Shown: positions 35,164 through 44,980 of the stretch, piece after piece | Position numbering within the stretch: the stretch's first letter is position 1 | Layout of the letters: every line of letters begins with the position of its first letter | Assembly: GCA_938006335.1 (NCBI GenBank) | Contig: CALLMF010000020.1 | Coordinates: 89,180-153,179 of the forward strand | DNA from: an uncultured Granulosicoccaceae bacterium | Lineage (GTDB): Bacteria > Pseudomonadota > Gammaproteobacteria > Granulosicoccales > Granulosicoccaceae | DNA length: 64,000 nucleotides | Reading direction: 5' to 3' | Notes under the pieces: generated by a model | Databases searched by the model: none | What the model was told of the DNA's origin: nothing | Seen by the model: only the letters and a program-made list of their open reading frames with translations | Made by a program: the position numbers and the translations under genes

Positions 35164-35942
35164 TGTCGATACCTTCCTACGCCATCGTGATTCCTGCTCG
35201 ATTCGGCTCCAGCCGCTTTCCGGGCAAGATGCTCGCGCCCGTGCTCGACGGCACGCCGCTGGTACTGCATGCCTGGCAGCGGGCCTGCGAGTCAGCCGCG
35301 TCTCAGGTCATCATCGCCACCGATGACGGGCGCATCGCCAGCGTCTGCGCCGATGCTGGCGCTGAGGTGGAGATGACGGATGCTGCGCACCCCAGCGGTA
35401 CTGATCGAATCGCGGAAGTCGCGACGCGCCGAGCTTGGGACACCTCCCAGGTGATCGTCGGTCTGCAGGGAGATGAGCCAGCGACGCCACCGGAGTGGCT
35501 CGACGTGTTGGCAACAAACCTTGCCAGCCATCCTGATGCGGACATGGCGACACTGGCAGTTGCCATCGACAATAGCAATGACTACCACGACCCCAATCGC
35601 GTAAAGCTCGTGACAGATCGTCGTGGCATGGCCTTGTATTTCAGTCGCGCGCCGATTCCGTGGCGACGCGATGCATCGGATGACAGTGATGTTCCCGAGG
35701 CGTTGTTGCACGTTGGGCTATATGCCTATCGGCGGAGCTTTCTGAGCGACTACGAGTCGATGCCTTCGGCACAGCTGGAACAGGAAGAAAAGCTCGAGCA
35801 GCTTCGCGCCCTGTATGAAGGACGGCGCATACATGTCGGAATGGTTCGTGGTCAGTCGCAGGGGGTGGACCATCCGGATGACCTTGCTGACGCGGAGCAG
35901 GCACTTCGAGCACTGCATGACCGAGGCACGCAGCACACATGA
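35163..35942 (+). CDS. kdsB: 3-deoxy-manno-octulosonate cytidylyltransferase KdsB
   Basis: Activates KDO with CTP to CMP-KDO for lipopolysaccharide core assembly. The N-terminus VIPARFGSSRFPGKMLAPV, the ATDDGRI segment, HPSGTDRIAEV and VGLQGDEP are the nucleotide- and metal-binding motifs of the family. Length is 259 residues from ATG 35163; an in-frame TTG lies one codon upstream. The lpxK stop overlaps the start (TGATG) and the Nudix gene overlaps the end (ATGA). Confidence 0.95.
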   Translation: MSIPSYAIVIPARFGSSRFPGKMLAPVLDGTPLVLHAWQRACESAASQVIIATDDGRIASVCADAGAEVEMTDAAHPSGTDRIAEVATRRAWDTSQVIVGLQGDEPATPPEWLDVLATNLASHPDADMATLAVAIDNSNDYHDPNRVKLVTDRRGMALYFSRAPIPWRRDASDDSDVPEALLHVGLYAYRRSFLSDYESMPSAQLEQEEKLEQLRALYEGRRIHVGMVRGQSQGVDHPDDLADAEQALRALHDRGTQHT

Positions 35943-36544
35943 CAGACAACAACAAGCAACGCCGTTGGAACGTGCACGACAGGGTTCCGCTGTACGAGGG
36001 ATACAATCGTCTGGAGCAATTGCGCTTCTCGCACAGTAGTCACAGTGGCCAGACGCTAGGTCCGGTCGAACGCGAACTGTTTGTGCGCGGCAACGTGGTG
36101 GGCGTTCTGGCCGTGGATCCTGTCAATGACACGATCGCACTGGTGGAGCAGTTCCGCTACGGCGCACTGGAACGCAAACCCGACCCCTGGCTTGTTGAAA
36201 TCATCGCCGGCATGATCGATACCGACGAGACGCCGGAGCAGGTCGCCATTCGCGAAGCCAGGGAAGAGGCCGGGCTGGAGCTGCAGACGGTCACACGTGT
36301 GCATCACTACTTGACGAGCCCCGGTTGCAGTAACGAGGAAGTCTCGGTCTTTCATGCCGAAACATCGCTGGAAAACACGGGTGGTCTGCATGGTCTGGCT
36401 GACGAGGGCGAAGATATCCGCGTACATGTCGTGCCTGTGGATACCGCGTTCGCCTATGTGGATTCAGGGCGCATCTGCAATGGCTTGTCGATCATTGCCT
36501 TGCAGTGGTTGCGCCTGCAGCGACTTGGCGCCTACGCCGCGTAG
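35939..36544 (+). CDS. nudF: ADP-ribose pyrophosphatase, Nudix family
   Basis: A 201-residue Nudix hydrolase. The Nudix box is GMIDTDETPEQVAIREAREEAGLEL, with the preceding VEIIAG typical of the ADP-ribose pyrophosphatase group, and the downstream YLTSPGCSNEEVSVFHA matches the NudF motif where a conserved Pro-Gly follows the catalytic loop. It splits ADP-ribose to AMP and ribose-5-phosphate. One residue of the box is shifted: the first Gly is present (GMIDTDET) but the usual G(5x)E spacing is kept. It overlaps kdsB by four bases and is convergent with roxA. Confidence 0.9.
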   Translation: MTDNNKQRRWNVHDRVPLYEGYNRLEQLRFSHSSHSGQTLGPVERELFVRGNVVGVLAVDPVNDTIALVEQFRYGALERKPDPWLVEIIAGMIDTDETPEQVAIREAREEAGLELQTVTRVHHYLTSPGCSNEEVSVFHAETSLENTGGLHGLADEGEDIRVHVVPVDTAFAYVDSGRICNGLSIIALQWLRLQRLGAYAA

Positions 36545-36555
36545 ACGCCGTTTGC

Positions 36556-37710
36556 CTACTCGTCGGTCTCGTAGACGGCATCGTCAACCAGAACGCCGCT
36601 TTCGAACAAGCCCACCAGGACCTCGACATCCTTTCCCATCCAGTTCGAGGCATCGGTGCTGGCGCGTGAACACAATGCGATGGCCAGTGCGCGTGAGCAC
36701 CTCAGCGGCTCGCCATTGGCAAACAAGGCGACTTCATCGTTGCCATCGGTGCTGTCTTCAGTGGTGTCACTGGCCCATGCCAGGCGCGTCCACGGCGCGC
36801 TGCGTACGCGCGCGGGCAGATCGGTAGCGCCAGTGTCGGATTGATCCGGATCGCCGTGGGCGGTGAGTATCCGTCCAAGCACATCCGTGAATTGCGAATC
36901 ATCAAGATCCACCGCGCGACGCCACGCGTCCTTGTAGGTCGCCACGCTACTGGGTGTCAGTTGCCCTGACTGACCTCGTTGCATGTTCACATCATCAAGC
37001 GGCGTATTGGCGAGCATGCGGCTGGCAAGCTGTTCTGCCAGAGCGAGCACCAGCTGTGCACTGCTTGGCGCTCGGAAGCCGATCGACCAGGTGGTACACC
37101 CATCACCGCGGGCGATGCCGTGATGCGGCACTCCGGGTGGCAGGTAGAGAATGTCGCCGGGTTCGAGTACGCGCGAATCGTTTGGCGTGAACTCGGCGAG
37201 TTGACCAGCGTCGCTTGTCGGGCGGGTTGCGGTGTTGCTGACAGGGCGCGTATCGATCAACCATTCACGCGATCCGCTCGCCTGCAGCAGAAAGACATCG
37301 TAGGCATCGACATGCGCGCCAACGGAGCCGCCGTCAGGTGCATAGCTCACCATCAGGTCGTCCATGCGCCAACTGGGGATGAAGTCGAACGGCTTGAGGG
37401 TGTTGGCAAGCGGCGGTAGATGCTTGTCCACATCCGGCACCAGTAGTGAAAACCGCGTGCCGTGAATCTCGCTGAACCGTTCGGCGGCAAACGGTCCATG
37501 TTCGAGCGCAAGATCTCCGTTGTCCTGCTCGACCAGTAGCCGCGACGCGATGTCTTCCTCGAGCGCAAGGCCTGCAAGTTCGTCGGGCGACAGCGGCGTG
37601 ACGAAATTCGGCAAGGCCTGTGGCATCCACAGCGCTCTGTTCTGCCAATACTCTTGCAGAAAGGTGTCGGCGGTCAGGCCGTCTGGCCAGACCAGGTTTT
37701 CGTGGTGCAT
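36556..37710 (-). CDS. roxA: ribosomal protein uL16 3-hydroxylase RoxA, JmjC/cupin
   Basis: A 384-residue 2-oxoglutarate/Fe(II) oxygenase of the YcfD/RoxA family, which hydroxylates an arginine of ribosomal protein L16. The N-terminal ADTFLQEYWQNRALWMPQALPNF is typical. The iron site is HVD in SVGAHVDAYDVFLLQASG, with the distal His in YLPPGVPHHGIA. The 2-oxoglutarate-binding Arg region follows in WSIGFRAPS. A C-terminal winged-helix-like dimer domain completes the protein. The start is ATG 37710; the open frame reaches a TTG at 37728 that touches the purB stop. It is transcribed behind purB, as in related genomes. Confidence 0.9.
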   Translation of the reverse strand: MHHENLVWPDGLTADTFLQEYWQNRALWMPQALPNFVTPLSPDELAGLALEEDIASRLLVEQDNGDLALEHGPFAAERFSEIHGTRFSLLVPDVDKHLPPLANTLKPFDFIPSWRMDDLMVSYAPDGGSVGAHVDAYDVFLLQASGSREWLIDTRPVSNTATRPTSDAGQLAEFTPNDSRVLEPGDILYLPPGVPHHGIARGDGCTTWSIGFRAPSSAQLVLALAEQLASRMLANTPLDDVNMQRGQSGQLTPSSVATYKDAWRRAVDLDDSQFTDVLGRILTAHGDPDQSDTGATDLPARVRSAPWTRLAWASDTTEDSTDGNDEVALFANGEPLRCSRALAIALCSRASTDASNWMGKDVEVLVGLFESGVLVDDAVYETDE

Positions 37711-37724
37711 ACGGGGGCCGTCGT

Positions 37725-39143
<1,419 letters not shown>

Positions 39144-39265
39144 TCAGGTGTGACTCGGACCGCACCCCTGCAACGAGTGGCGACCCCACGGGGCAGCGGG
39201 GTCAACCGCGGTGCGACACGCTGCCAGGTAGCTGGTCGGGCGGCCGCACCGTGGCTGGGAAGAAG

Positions 39266-39342
39266 TGGTAGGCGCGATTGGATTCGAACCAACGACCCCC
39301 ACCATGTCAAGGTGATGCTCTAACCAACTGAGCTACGCGCCT
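39266..39342 (-). tRNA. tRNA-Val (anticodon GAC)
   Basis: A complete 77-base tRNA including the encoded CCA. The acceptor stem pairs AGGCGCG with CGCGCCT, the D-arm reads GCTCAGTTGGTTAGAGC, the anticodon loop TTGACAT gives GAC, and the T-arm is GTTGG-TTCGAAT-CCAAT. It is transcribed leftwards upstream of purB. Confidence 0.97.
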
Positions 39343-39677
39343 GCCGTTGCGGGGCGAAGTGTAGGCGAGCGGCCTTGCCGCCGTCAACCGCTCTTGACGT
39401 GTTGGCCCCATTGTCCGGATCTGTGTCCGTCATTCGCCAGAATGTTGACCACACCCTGCCGGCCCGTCAGCAAAAGCATCTAGGCGTCGATGTGCAACCT
39501 CCGGCAGTCTCACAAGCACTGGCATTGCGCAGTTGTCGTCATCAAATAATCACCACTATTTACAATAAGAAAACATTGTCCCTCGCGACTTGTGCAATGG
39601 TAATGGCGGTGTCAACGAGATTAATGGTGATTTACCTCTTGGGCGCCTGCTTTTTTATCAATTAATCGAGGTGAATT
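39343..39677. other. intergenic region upstream of aqpZ
   Basis: This 335-base stretch has no convincing gene. It becomes AT-richer from about 39541, as expected for a promoter region, with a -35-like TTTACA at 39559-39564, but no clear -10 partner at the right distance. An open frame at 39375-39665 has no family features and is probably chance. A ribosome-binding site (GAGGTG) directly precedes the aqpZ ATG. Confidence 0.5.
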
Positions 39678-40436
39678 ATGATTGCACGAGCGTTGGTCGC
39701 AGAAGTCATCGGGACTTTCTGGTTGGTATTGGGGGGTTGCGGCGCTGCTGTGCTGGCTGCCGATTTTGGAACAGGCGGTAACGGCACCAGTCTGGGACTC
39801 GGGTTCGTCGGCGTGTCTCTCGCCTTTGGTCTAACTGTTGTAACCGGGGCCTATGCCTTCGGCCATGTATCGGGCGGTCACTTCAACCCTGCAGTCACTT
39901 TGGGTCTGATGGCTGGCGGTCGATTTTCGATTGCACAGGTGCCGGGATACATCATCGCGCAAACCATTGGTGCGGTACTCGGCGCATTCACCATCTACAC
40001 GATCGCTTCAGGTAACGCAGATTTTGCGATTACTCCGGGAGCCGGCGCGTTCGCGACCAACGGCTTCGGTGCTGACGGTTCACCGGGTGGCTACTCGATG
40101 ATGGCGGCGCTGGTTATTGAAGTGGTACTGACAGCGATGTTCCTCATCGTGATCATGGGCGCTACCGCGCACCGTGCGGCACCTGCCATGGGCGGTCTTG
40201 CCATCGGTCTGGCACTGGCACTCATTCACTTCATCAGTATTCCGGTTACCAACACCAGCGTTAACCCGGCACGATCCACCGGCCAGGCACTCATCGCGAG
40301 TGTGTTCGGCGATGGCGTCACCTTGCCGATGGAACAACTCTGGTTGTTCTGGGCAGCACCGATTGCCGGAGCCATCATCGGCGCACTGATCTTCCGCGCA
40401 CTGATTGATCCAAACCGTCCGCTCGACAACCACTAA
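39678..40436 (+). CDS. aqpZ: aquaporin Z
   Basis: A water channel of 252 residues with six membrane helices and both pore motifs: HFNPAVT in the first half and SVNPARS in the second. The selectivity filter region [13 protein letters not shown] and [16 protein letters not shown] match the AqpZ class. E. coli AqpZ has 231 residues; the extra length is a Gly/Ala-rich loop ([22 protein letters not shown]) between helices 3 and 4. The gene stands alone with its own strong ribosome-binding site and a terminator-like hairpin downstream. The protein sits in the inner membrane. Confidence 0.95.
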   Translation: MIARALVAEVIGTFWLVLGGCGAAVLAADFGTGGNGTSLGLGFVGVSLAFGLTVVTGAYAFGHVSGGHFNPAVTLGLMAGGRFSIAQVPGYIIAQTIGAVLGAFTIYTIASGNADFAITPGAGAFATNGFGADGSPGGYSMMAALVIEVVLTAMFLIVIMGATAHRAAPAMGGLAIGLALALIHFISIPVTNTSVNPARSTGQALIASVFGDGVTLPMEQLWLFWAAPIAGAIIGALIFRALIDPNRPLDNH

Positions 40437-40466
40437 ACGGTTGAGGGCTCTCGAGCCCAGCTGATG

Positions 40467-40498
40467 TTGCCGGGCGTGCGCCTTTGCACGCCCGGCAA
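40467..40498 (+). terminator. putative terminator after aqpZ
   Basis: A perfect 13-base inverted repeat (TTGCCGGGCGTGC at 40467-40479 and its complement at 40486-40498) with a six-base loop lies about 30 bases after the aqpZ stop. The following bases (TTGCATTG) are only mildly T-rich, so it may be a weak intrinsic terminator. Confidence 0.6.
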
Positions 40499-40659
40499 TT
40501 GCATTGACTGTCTTGCCTTCGCCATCGTCTTGAATTTTCGTCGGCTCGGCGCATCAAACTGCACAGGCTGCTCTACACTGTCGTCAACGGCCTCTCGTAT
40601 CGGCCGGAAACCCAGCCTATGTGGCCTCTCGTAAGGGTCACCACTGCAGAGACATTCAT

Positions 40660-42585
40660 ATGCCACGCATTACCCTTCCGGACGATAGTGTCCGTACCTA
40701 CCCCGACGCCGTCACCGTGATGGACGTCGCCGCCGATATCGGCCCCGGGCTTGCCAAGGCCACCCTCGCAGGTGTTGTAGACGGCACCCTGGTAGACGCC
40801 AGTCATTCGATTACCGAAGACGCCAGCCTGTCCATCGTGACCGGCAAGAGCGAAGAGGCCGTGCCACTGATCCGCCATTCGTGTGCGCACCTGATGGCGC
40901 AAGCGGTGAAGCAGCTCTACCCGGACACGCAAGTCACGATCGGTCCTGTCATAGAGGACGGCTTCTACTACGACTTTGCACGCGACACCGCGTTCACTCC
41001 GGAAGACCTCGAGCGCATCGAGACGCGCATGAAGGAGCTCGCCAAGACCGGTGACCCGGTCGAGCGCTCGGTACTGTCTCGCGACGAGGCAGTGGAGTTC
41101 TTTCGCGGGCTCGGCGAGGAGTACAAGGCGGAGATCATCGACAGCATTCCAGCCAATGAGGAGCTGTCCTTGTATCGCCAGGGCGACTTCATCGATCTCT
41201 GCCGTGGCCCGCATGTTCCCAACACCAAACACCTCAAGGCCTTCAAGCTCACAAAGCTTGCGGGTGCCTACTGGCGCGGCGATTCGAACAACGCGATGTT
41301 GCAGCGGATCTACGGCACGGCCTTTGCCGAGCCCAAGGCGCTCAAGACACACCTTCACAATCTGGCCGAAGCCGAAAAGCGCGACCACCGACGTATCGGT
41401 CGCCAGCTGGATCTTTTTCATCTGCAGGAAGAGGCGCCGGGCATGGTGTTCTGGCACTCCCGCGGGTGGGCCATCTACCGCGCCGTCGAGTCGCATATGC
41501 GCGAGTCGCAACGTCGACGCGGATATCAGGAAATTCGCACGCCACAAATCGTGGACATGTCGTTGTGGGAGCGCAGTGGTCACGCTGACAAGTTTGGTGA
41601 CGACATGTTCAGCGTCAGCACCGATGATCGCGAATACGCCGTCAAGCCGATGAACTGCCCCTGCCATGTACAGGTGTTCAATCAGGGTCTGAAGAGCTAT
41701 CGTGACCTGCCGCTCAGGCTGGCCGAATTCGGGTGCTGTCACCGCAACGAGATGTCGGGTGCCTTGCACGGCATCATGCGCGTCCGGGGATTCGTGCAGG
41801 ACGACGGGCACATCTTTTGTGCCGAGGACGACATCCAGGCCGAGGTCGCCACGTTCATCGATTTCCTGCACGAGATCTACGAGGATTTCGGATTCAGTGA
41901 TGTGATCTACCGCTTGTCGACTCGTCCGCCCAAGCGCGTGGGCTCTGATGAGGACTGGGATCGCTCCGAGAAGGCATTGGCTGATGCACTCGATGCCAAG
42001 GGGCTGCCCTGGGAGCTGCTACCTGGCGAGGGCGCATTCTATGGACCGAAAGTCGAATTCAGCCTGCGCGATTGCATCGGTCGGGTGTGGCAGTGCGGGA
42101 CAGTTCAGGTGGACTTTTCCATGCCCGGAAGGCTCGACGCCAGCTATGTGGACGAATCCGGTGAGCGCCGGGTCCCGGTGATGCTGCACCGGGCGATCCT
42201 TGGCAGCTTCGAGCGCTTCATCGGCATTCTGATCGAGCAGCACGAAGGGAAATTGCCTCTCTGGCTATCTCCGGTGCAGGTCGCGGTGCTGAATATCACC
42301 GATCGGCAGGCCGGGTACGTTGCCGAAGCGGCGAAAGTGTTGCAAGATGCCGGGTTCCGCGCCGAGGCGGACTTGAGAAACGAGAAGATCGGCTTCAAGA
42401 TTCGGGAATGGACCCTGCAGCGGGCAAACTACTTGCTAGTGGCCGGGGATCGGGAAGCCGAGGAAGGAACCCTTGCCGTGCGTTCACGCTCCGGCAAGGA
42501 TCTGGGAGCGATCTCCATGGACGCTCTCATCAACAGACTTAATGACGAGGTCGCGCGCCGCGGCCGTGACGTACCGGAGGACTGA
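40660..42585 (+). CDS. thrS: threonyl-tRNA synthetase ThrS
   Basis: Charges tRNA-Thr. The 641-residue enzyme (E. coli 642) has the TGS domain at its N-terminus ([15 protein letters not shown]), the editing domain with [16 protein letters not shown] and the C-terminal-end DLCRGPHVP, class II motifs [36 protein letters not shown], and the anticodon-binding domain from [16 protein letters not shown] 40660 is chosen; the GTG at 40621 would add 13 unconserved residues. It heads the conserved cluster thrS-infC-rpmI-rplT-pheS-pheT-ihfA, which in E. coli is regulated by ThrS and L20 binding to mRNA. No operator-like stem was identified here with certainty. Confidence 0.96.
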   Translation: MPRITLPDDSVRTYPDAVTVMDVAADIGPGLAKATLAGVVDGTLVDASHSITEDASLSIVTGKSEEAVPLIRHSCAHLMAQAVKQLYPDTQVTIGPVIEDGFYYDFARDTAFTPEDLERIETRMKELAKTGDPVERSVLSRDEAVEFFRGLGEEYKAEIIDSIPANEELSLYRQGDFIDLCRGPHVPNTKHLKAFKLTKLAGAYWRGDSNNAMLQRIYGTAFAEPKALKTHLHNLAEAEKRDHRRIGRQLDLFHLQEEAPGMVFWHSRGWAIYRAVESHMRESQRRRGYQEIRTPQIVDMSLWERSGHADKFGDDMFSVSTDDREYAVKPMNCPCHVQVFNQGLKSYRDLPLRLAEFGCCHRNEMSGALHGIMRVRGFVQDDGHIFCAEDDIQAEVATFIDFLHEIYEDFGFSDVIYRLSTRPPKRVGSDEDWDRSEKALADALDAKGLPWELLPGEGAFYGPKVEFSLRDCIGRVWQCGTVQVDFSMPGRLDASYVDESGERRVPVMLHRAILGSFERFIGILIEQHEGKLPLWLSPVQVAVLNITDRQAGYVAEAAKVLQDAGFRAEADLRNEKIGFKIREWTLQRANYLLVAGDREAEEGTLAVRSRSGKDLGAISMDALINRLNDEVARRGRDVPED

Positions 42586-42591
42586 CGCATC
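42576..42591 (+). promoter_or_regulatory. ribosome-binding site and ATC start of infC
   Basis: GGAGG at 42576-42580 lies inside the last codons of thrS, 8 bases before ATC at 42589-42591. The strong site combined with a rare start codon is the arrangement by which IF3 autoregulates in other bacteria; regulation here is inferred. Confidence 0.8.
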
Positions 42592-43110
42592 GCAGCCAAG
42601 AAGGTCAATCGAAAGAACGACGAGATCGACGTACCCGAAGTCCGTCTGATAGACGCAGACGGCGGGCAGGTAGGGGTTGTGCCGCTCGAAAAGGCCATGG
42701 CGACCGCTGTTGCCGCGGGGCTGGATCTCGTTGAGATCTCGCCCAATGTGAGCCCGCCGGTCTGCAAGATCATGGACCATGGGCGCTTCAAGTTCGAGGC
42801 GAACAAGAAGCAGAACGCCGGGCGCAAGAAGCAGAAGACCGCGCAACTCAAGGAGATCAAGTTTCGTCCGGGCACCGAGGAGGGCGACTACCAGGTCAAG
42901 ATGCGCAACCTGGTCAAGTTTCTCGAAAACGGCGACAAGACCAAGATCACCCTGCGTTTCCGGGGGCGGGAGATGGCTCACCGCGAGCTGGGGGCCAAGT
43001 TGCTCAAGCGAGTGGAAGCGGATCTGACCGAGCTTGCCAACGTGGAGCAGTTTCCGAAGCTCGAAGGGCGGCAGATGGTCATGGTCATGGCACCAAAGAA
43101 GACCCAGTAG
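42589..43110 (+). CDS. infC: translation initiation factor IF-3, ATC start
   Basis: Binds the 30S subunit and controls start-codon fidelity. The 173-residue product (E. coli 180) reads [39 protein letters not shown] at its N-terminus, the KFEANKKQ linker region, and [17 protein letters not shown] in the C-terminal domain. No ATG, GTG or TTG occurs before codon 26. The frame starts at an ATC placed 8 bases after GGAGG (42576-42580), just after the thrS stop. infC genes typically use AUU or similar rare starts to let IF3 repress its own translation; ATC here fits that pattern. Confidence 0.93.
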   Translation: MAAKKVNRKNDEIDVPEVRLIDADGGQVGVVPLEKAMATAVAAGLDLVEISPNVSPPVCKIMDHGRFKFEANKKQNAGRKKQKTAQLKEIKFRPGTEEGDYQVKMRNLVKFLENGDKTKITLRFRGREMAHRELGAKLLKRVEADLTELANVEQFPKLEGRQMVMVMAPKKTQ

Positions 43111-43268
43111 ATACAGACCAAGTAAACTCTCACATCCGGGGGACGCTTTTGCGGCCCCCATCCCACGGCCGCACCGACGTAAAGACACTACGACGTCGCC
43201 GGTCAGGTCTCTGATCCAGAGGCCATTCACTCGCCGGGGCAGCCCGGCATTACTATCGGAGTCAAACA

Positions 43269-43472
43269 GTGTCCAACAAGCAGAAGACCGTGAGCGGCGC
43301 CGCCAAGCGCTTCAAGCGGACAGGTTCGGGTGGCTACAAGCGCAAGAATTCGCACTTGCGCCACATTCTCACCAAGAAGAGCAGCAAGCGTAAGCGTCAC
43401 CTGCGCGGTGGCGACATGGTGCACGAGTCAGATGTCGTGCTGATCAAGCGAATGCTGCCCCACAATCGTTGA
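43269..43472 (+). CDS. rpmI: 50S ribosomal protein L35
   Basis: A 67-residue, strongly basic ribosomal protein. The sequence [45 protein letters not shown] is the L35 family core, ending in KRMLPHNR. The start is GTG 43269. It lies 158 bases after infC and 11 bases before rplT in the conserved infC-rpmI-rplT order. Confidence 0.96.
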   Translation: MSNKQKTVSGAAKRFKRTGSGGYKRKNSHLRHILTKKSSKRKRHLRGGDMVHESDVVLIKRMLPHNR

Positions 43473-43483
43473 GGAACTGAGCC

Positions 43484-43843
43484 ATGCCACGAGTAAAGAG
43501 AGGCGTCACCGCGCGTGCCGCCCACAAGAAGGTCCTCAAGCAGGCCAAGGGCTACCGCGGTGCCCGCAGTCGCGTCTTTCGTGTTGCCAAGCAGGCCGTC
43601 ACGAAAGCCGGCCAGTACGCCTACCGTGACCGCAAGGCCAAGAAGCGCGTTTTCCGCCGTTTGTGGATTGCCCGCATCAACGCTGCGGCGCGTGCCAACG
43701 ACATCACCTACAGCCGTCTGATTCAGGGGCTCAAGGCGGCCGAAATCGACATCGACCGCAAGATGCTCGCTGACATCGCCATTGCAGACGAGGCCGCGTT
43801 CAGCGAAATCGTCAAGCAGGCCAAGGGCGCCTTGCCCGCCTAG
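43484..43843 (+). CDS. rplT: 50S ribosomal protein L20
   Basis: A 119-residue 23S rRNA-binding assembly protein (E. coli 118). The N-terminus [55 protein letters not shown] is diagnostic. In E. coli L20 represses translation of rpmI and itself by binding an mRNA pseudoknot; I could not confirm such a structure here. The intergenic region after its stop contains two hairpins before pheS. Confidence 0.97.
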   Translation: MPRVKRGVTARAAHKKVLKQAKGYRGARSRVFRVAKQAVTKAGQYAYRDRKAKKRVFRRLWIARINAAARANDITYSRLIQGLKAAEIDIDRKMLADIAIADEAAFSEIVKQAKGALPA

Positions 43844-43867
43844 GACCCCTCCGGGGTTCGATGTCCT

Positions 43868-43939
43868 GACGCTTGCCCGGTGTTTCGCCGGGAGCGTCCA
43901 TCAGGGGAAGGCCACGCTCGCGCGGTCTTCCCTTTTTTT
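43868..43939 (+). terminator. hairpin plus intrinsic terminator between rplT and pheS, possible pheST attenuator
   Basis: Two consecutive stem-loops are visible. The first pairs GACGCT (43868-43873) with AGCGTC (43893-43898) and continues as CCCGG/CCGGG inside. The second pairs GGGAAGGCC (43905-43913) with GGTCTTCCC (43924-43932) and is followed by seven T (43933-43939), a classic intrinsic terminator about 27 bases before the pheS ATG. Placement resembles pheST attenuation in enterobacteria, but no Phe-rich leader peptide is evident, so it may simply end ribosomal-protein transcripts. Confidence 0.8.
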
Positions 43940-43966
43940 CGCCTACTGTCTTTGCGTGTCACGCCC

Positions 43967-44980
43967 ATGTCAGACCCACTCAATCTCGATGCGCTCGTTG
44001 CCGACGCGCGCACCCGCATAACCGACGCGCAGTCGCTGGATGCGCTGGAAGATGCGCGTGTCGCCCTGCTCGGAAAAAAGGGCAGCCTGACCGCCGCGCT
44101 CAAGCAGGTCGGCACGCTGTCGAAAGAGGAAAAACCCGCCGCGGGTCAGGCGGTCAATCGTGCCAAGCAGACCGTGCAGGGCTTGCTCGACGATCGGCAC
44201 CTTGTTCTCGACAATGCGCGACTGGCAGAAAAGCTCGCCAGCGACGCTGTCGATGTGACGCTGCCAGGGGCGCCACCGCCCGCCGGCGGCTTACACCCGA
44301 TCACACTGACCATCGAGCGCATCGCCTCCCTGTTCGAGCAGATCGGCTTTGAGAGCGTCGTAGGTCCGGAGATCGAGGACGATCACCATAATTTCGAAGC
44401 GCTCAACTTTCCGCCTGATCACCCGGCGAGACAGATGCACGACACCTTCTGGTTCGACGCCAACCGTCTGCTGCGCACGCACACCTCGTCGGTACAGATT
44501 CGTCACATGCGCAGTCACACGCCGCCGCTGCGTATCATTGCGCCAGGCCGCGTCTACCGCTGTGATTCGGACATGACGCATTCGCCGATGTTTCATCAGG
44601 TCGAAGGGCTCTTGGTGGATCGCAATGTGGGACTGACCGATCTGATGGGCCACCTCGAGGGTTTTCTCAAGCGCTTTTTTGATCAGGACGATTGCGACAT
44701 TCGTTTTCGTCCTTCCTATTTCCCGTTTACTGAACCTTCGGCCGAAGTGGATATTCGCATCGGCGGCGGTTCATGGATGGAAGTGCTCGGCTCGGGCATC
44801 GTGCATCCCAATGTGTTCAAGTCGGTCGGTATCGACAACGAGGAGTGGAGCGGTTACGCCTTTGGTCTGGGTGTCGAGCGCCTTGCCATGCTCCGTTACG
44901 GCGTCAAGGATCTTCGTCAGTTCTTCGAGAACGATGTGCGCTTTCTCAAGCAGTTTCATGTCAGTGGAGTCGGCGCATGA
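43967..44980 (+). CDS. pheS: phenylalanyl-tRNA synthetase alpha subunit
   Basis: The 337-residue catalytic alpha subunit of the PheRS heterotetramer. A coiled-coil N-terminus is followed by class II motifs: [57 protein letters not shown] and [32 protein letters not shown] 43967 is the family start; the open frame extends upstream through the terminator and is spurious. The pheT start overlaps its stop by four bases (ATGA). Confidence 0.96.
   Translation: MSDPLNLDALVADARTRITDAQSLDALEDARVALLGKKGSLTAALKQVGTLSKEEKPAAGQAVNRAKQTVQGLLDDRHLVLDNARLAEKLASDAVDVTLPGAPPPAGGLHPITLTIERIASLFEQIGFESVVGPEIEDDHHNFEALNFPPDHPARQMHDTFWFDANRLLRTHTSSVQIRHMRSHTPPLRIIAPGRVYRCDSDMTHSPMFHQVEGLLVDRNVGLTDLMGHLEGFLKRFFDQDDCDIRFRPSYFPFTEPSAEVDIRIGGGSWMEVLGSGIVHPNVFKSVGIDNEEWSGYAFGLGVERLAMLRYGVKDLRQFFENDVRFLKQFHVSGVGA

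Noticed and set aside
40573..41871. 432-codon minus-strand open frame
   Set aside because: Antisense to thrS with no recognisable domain.
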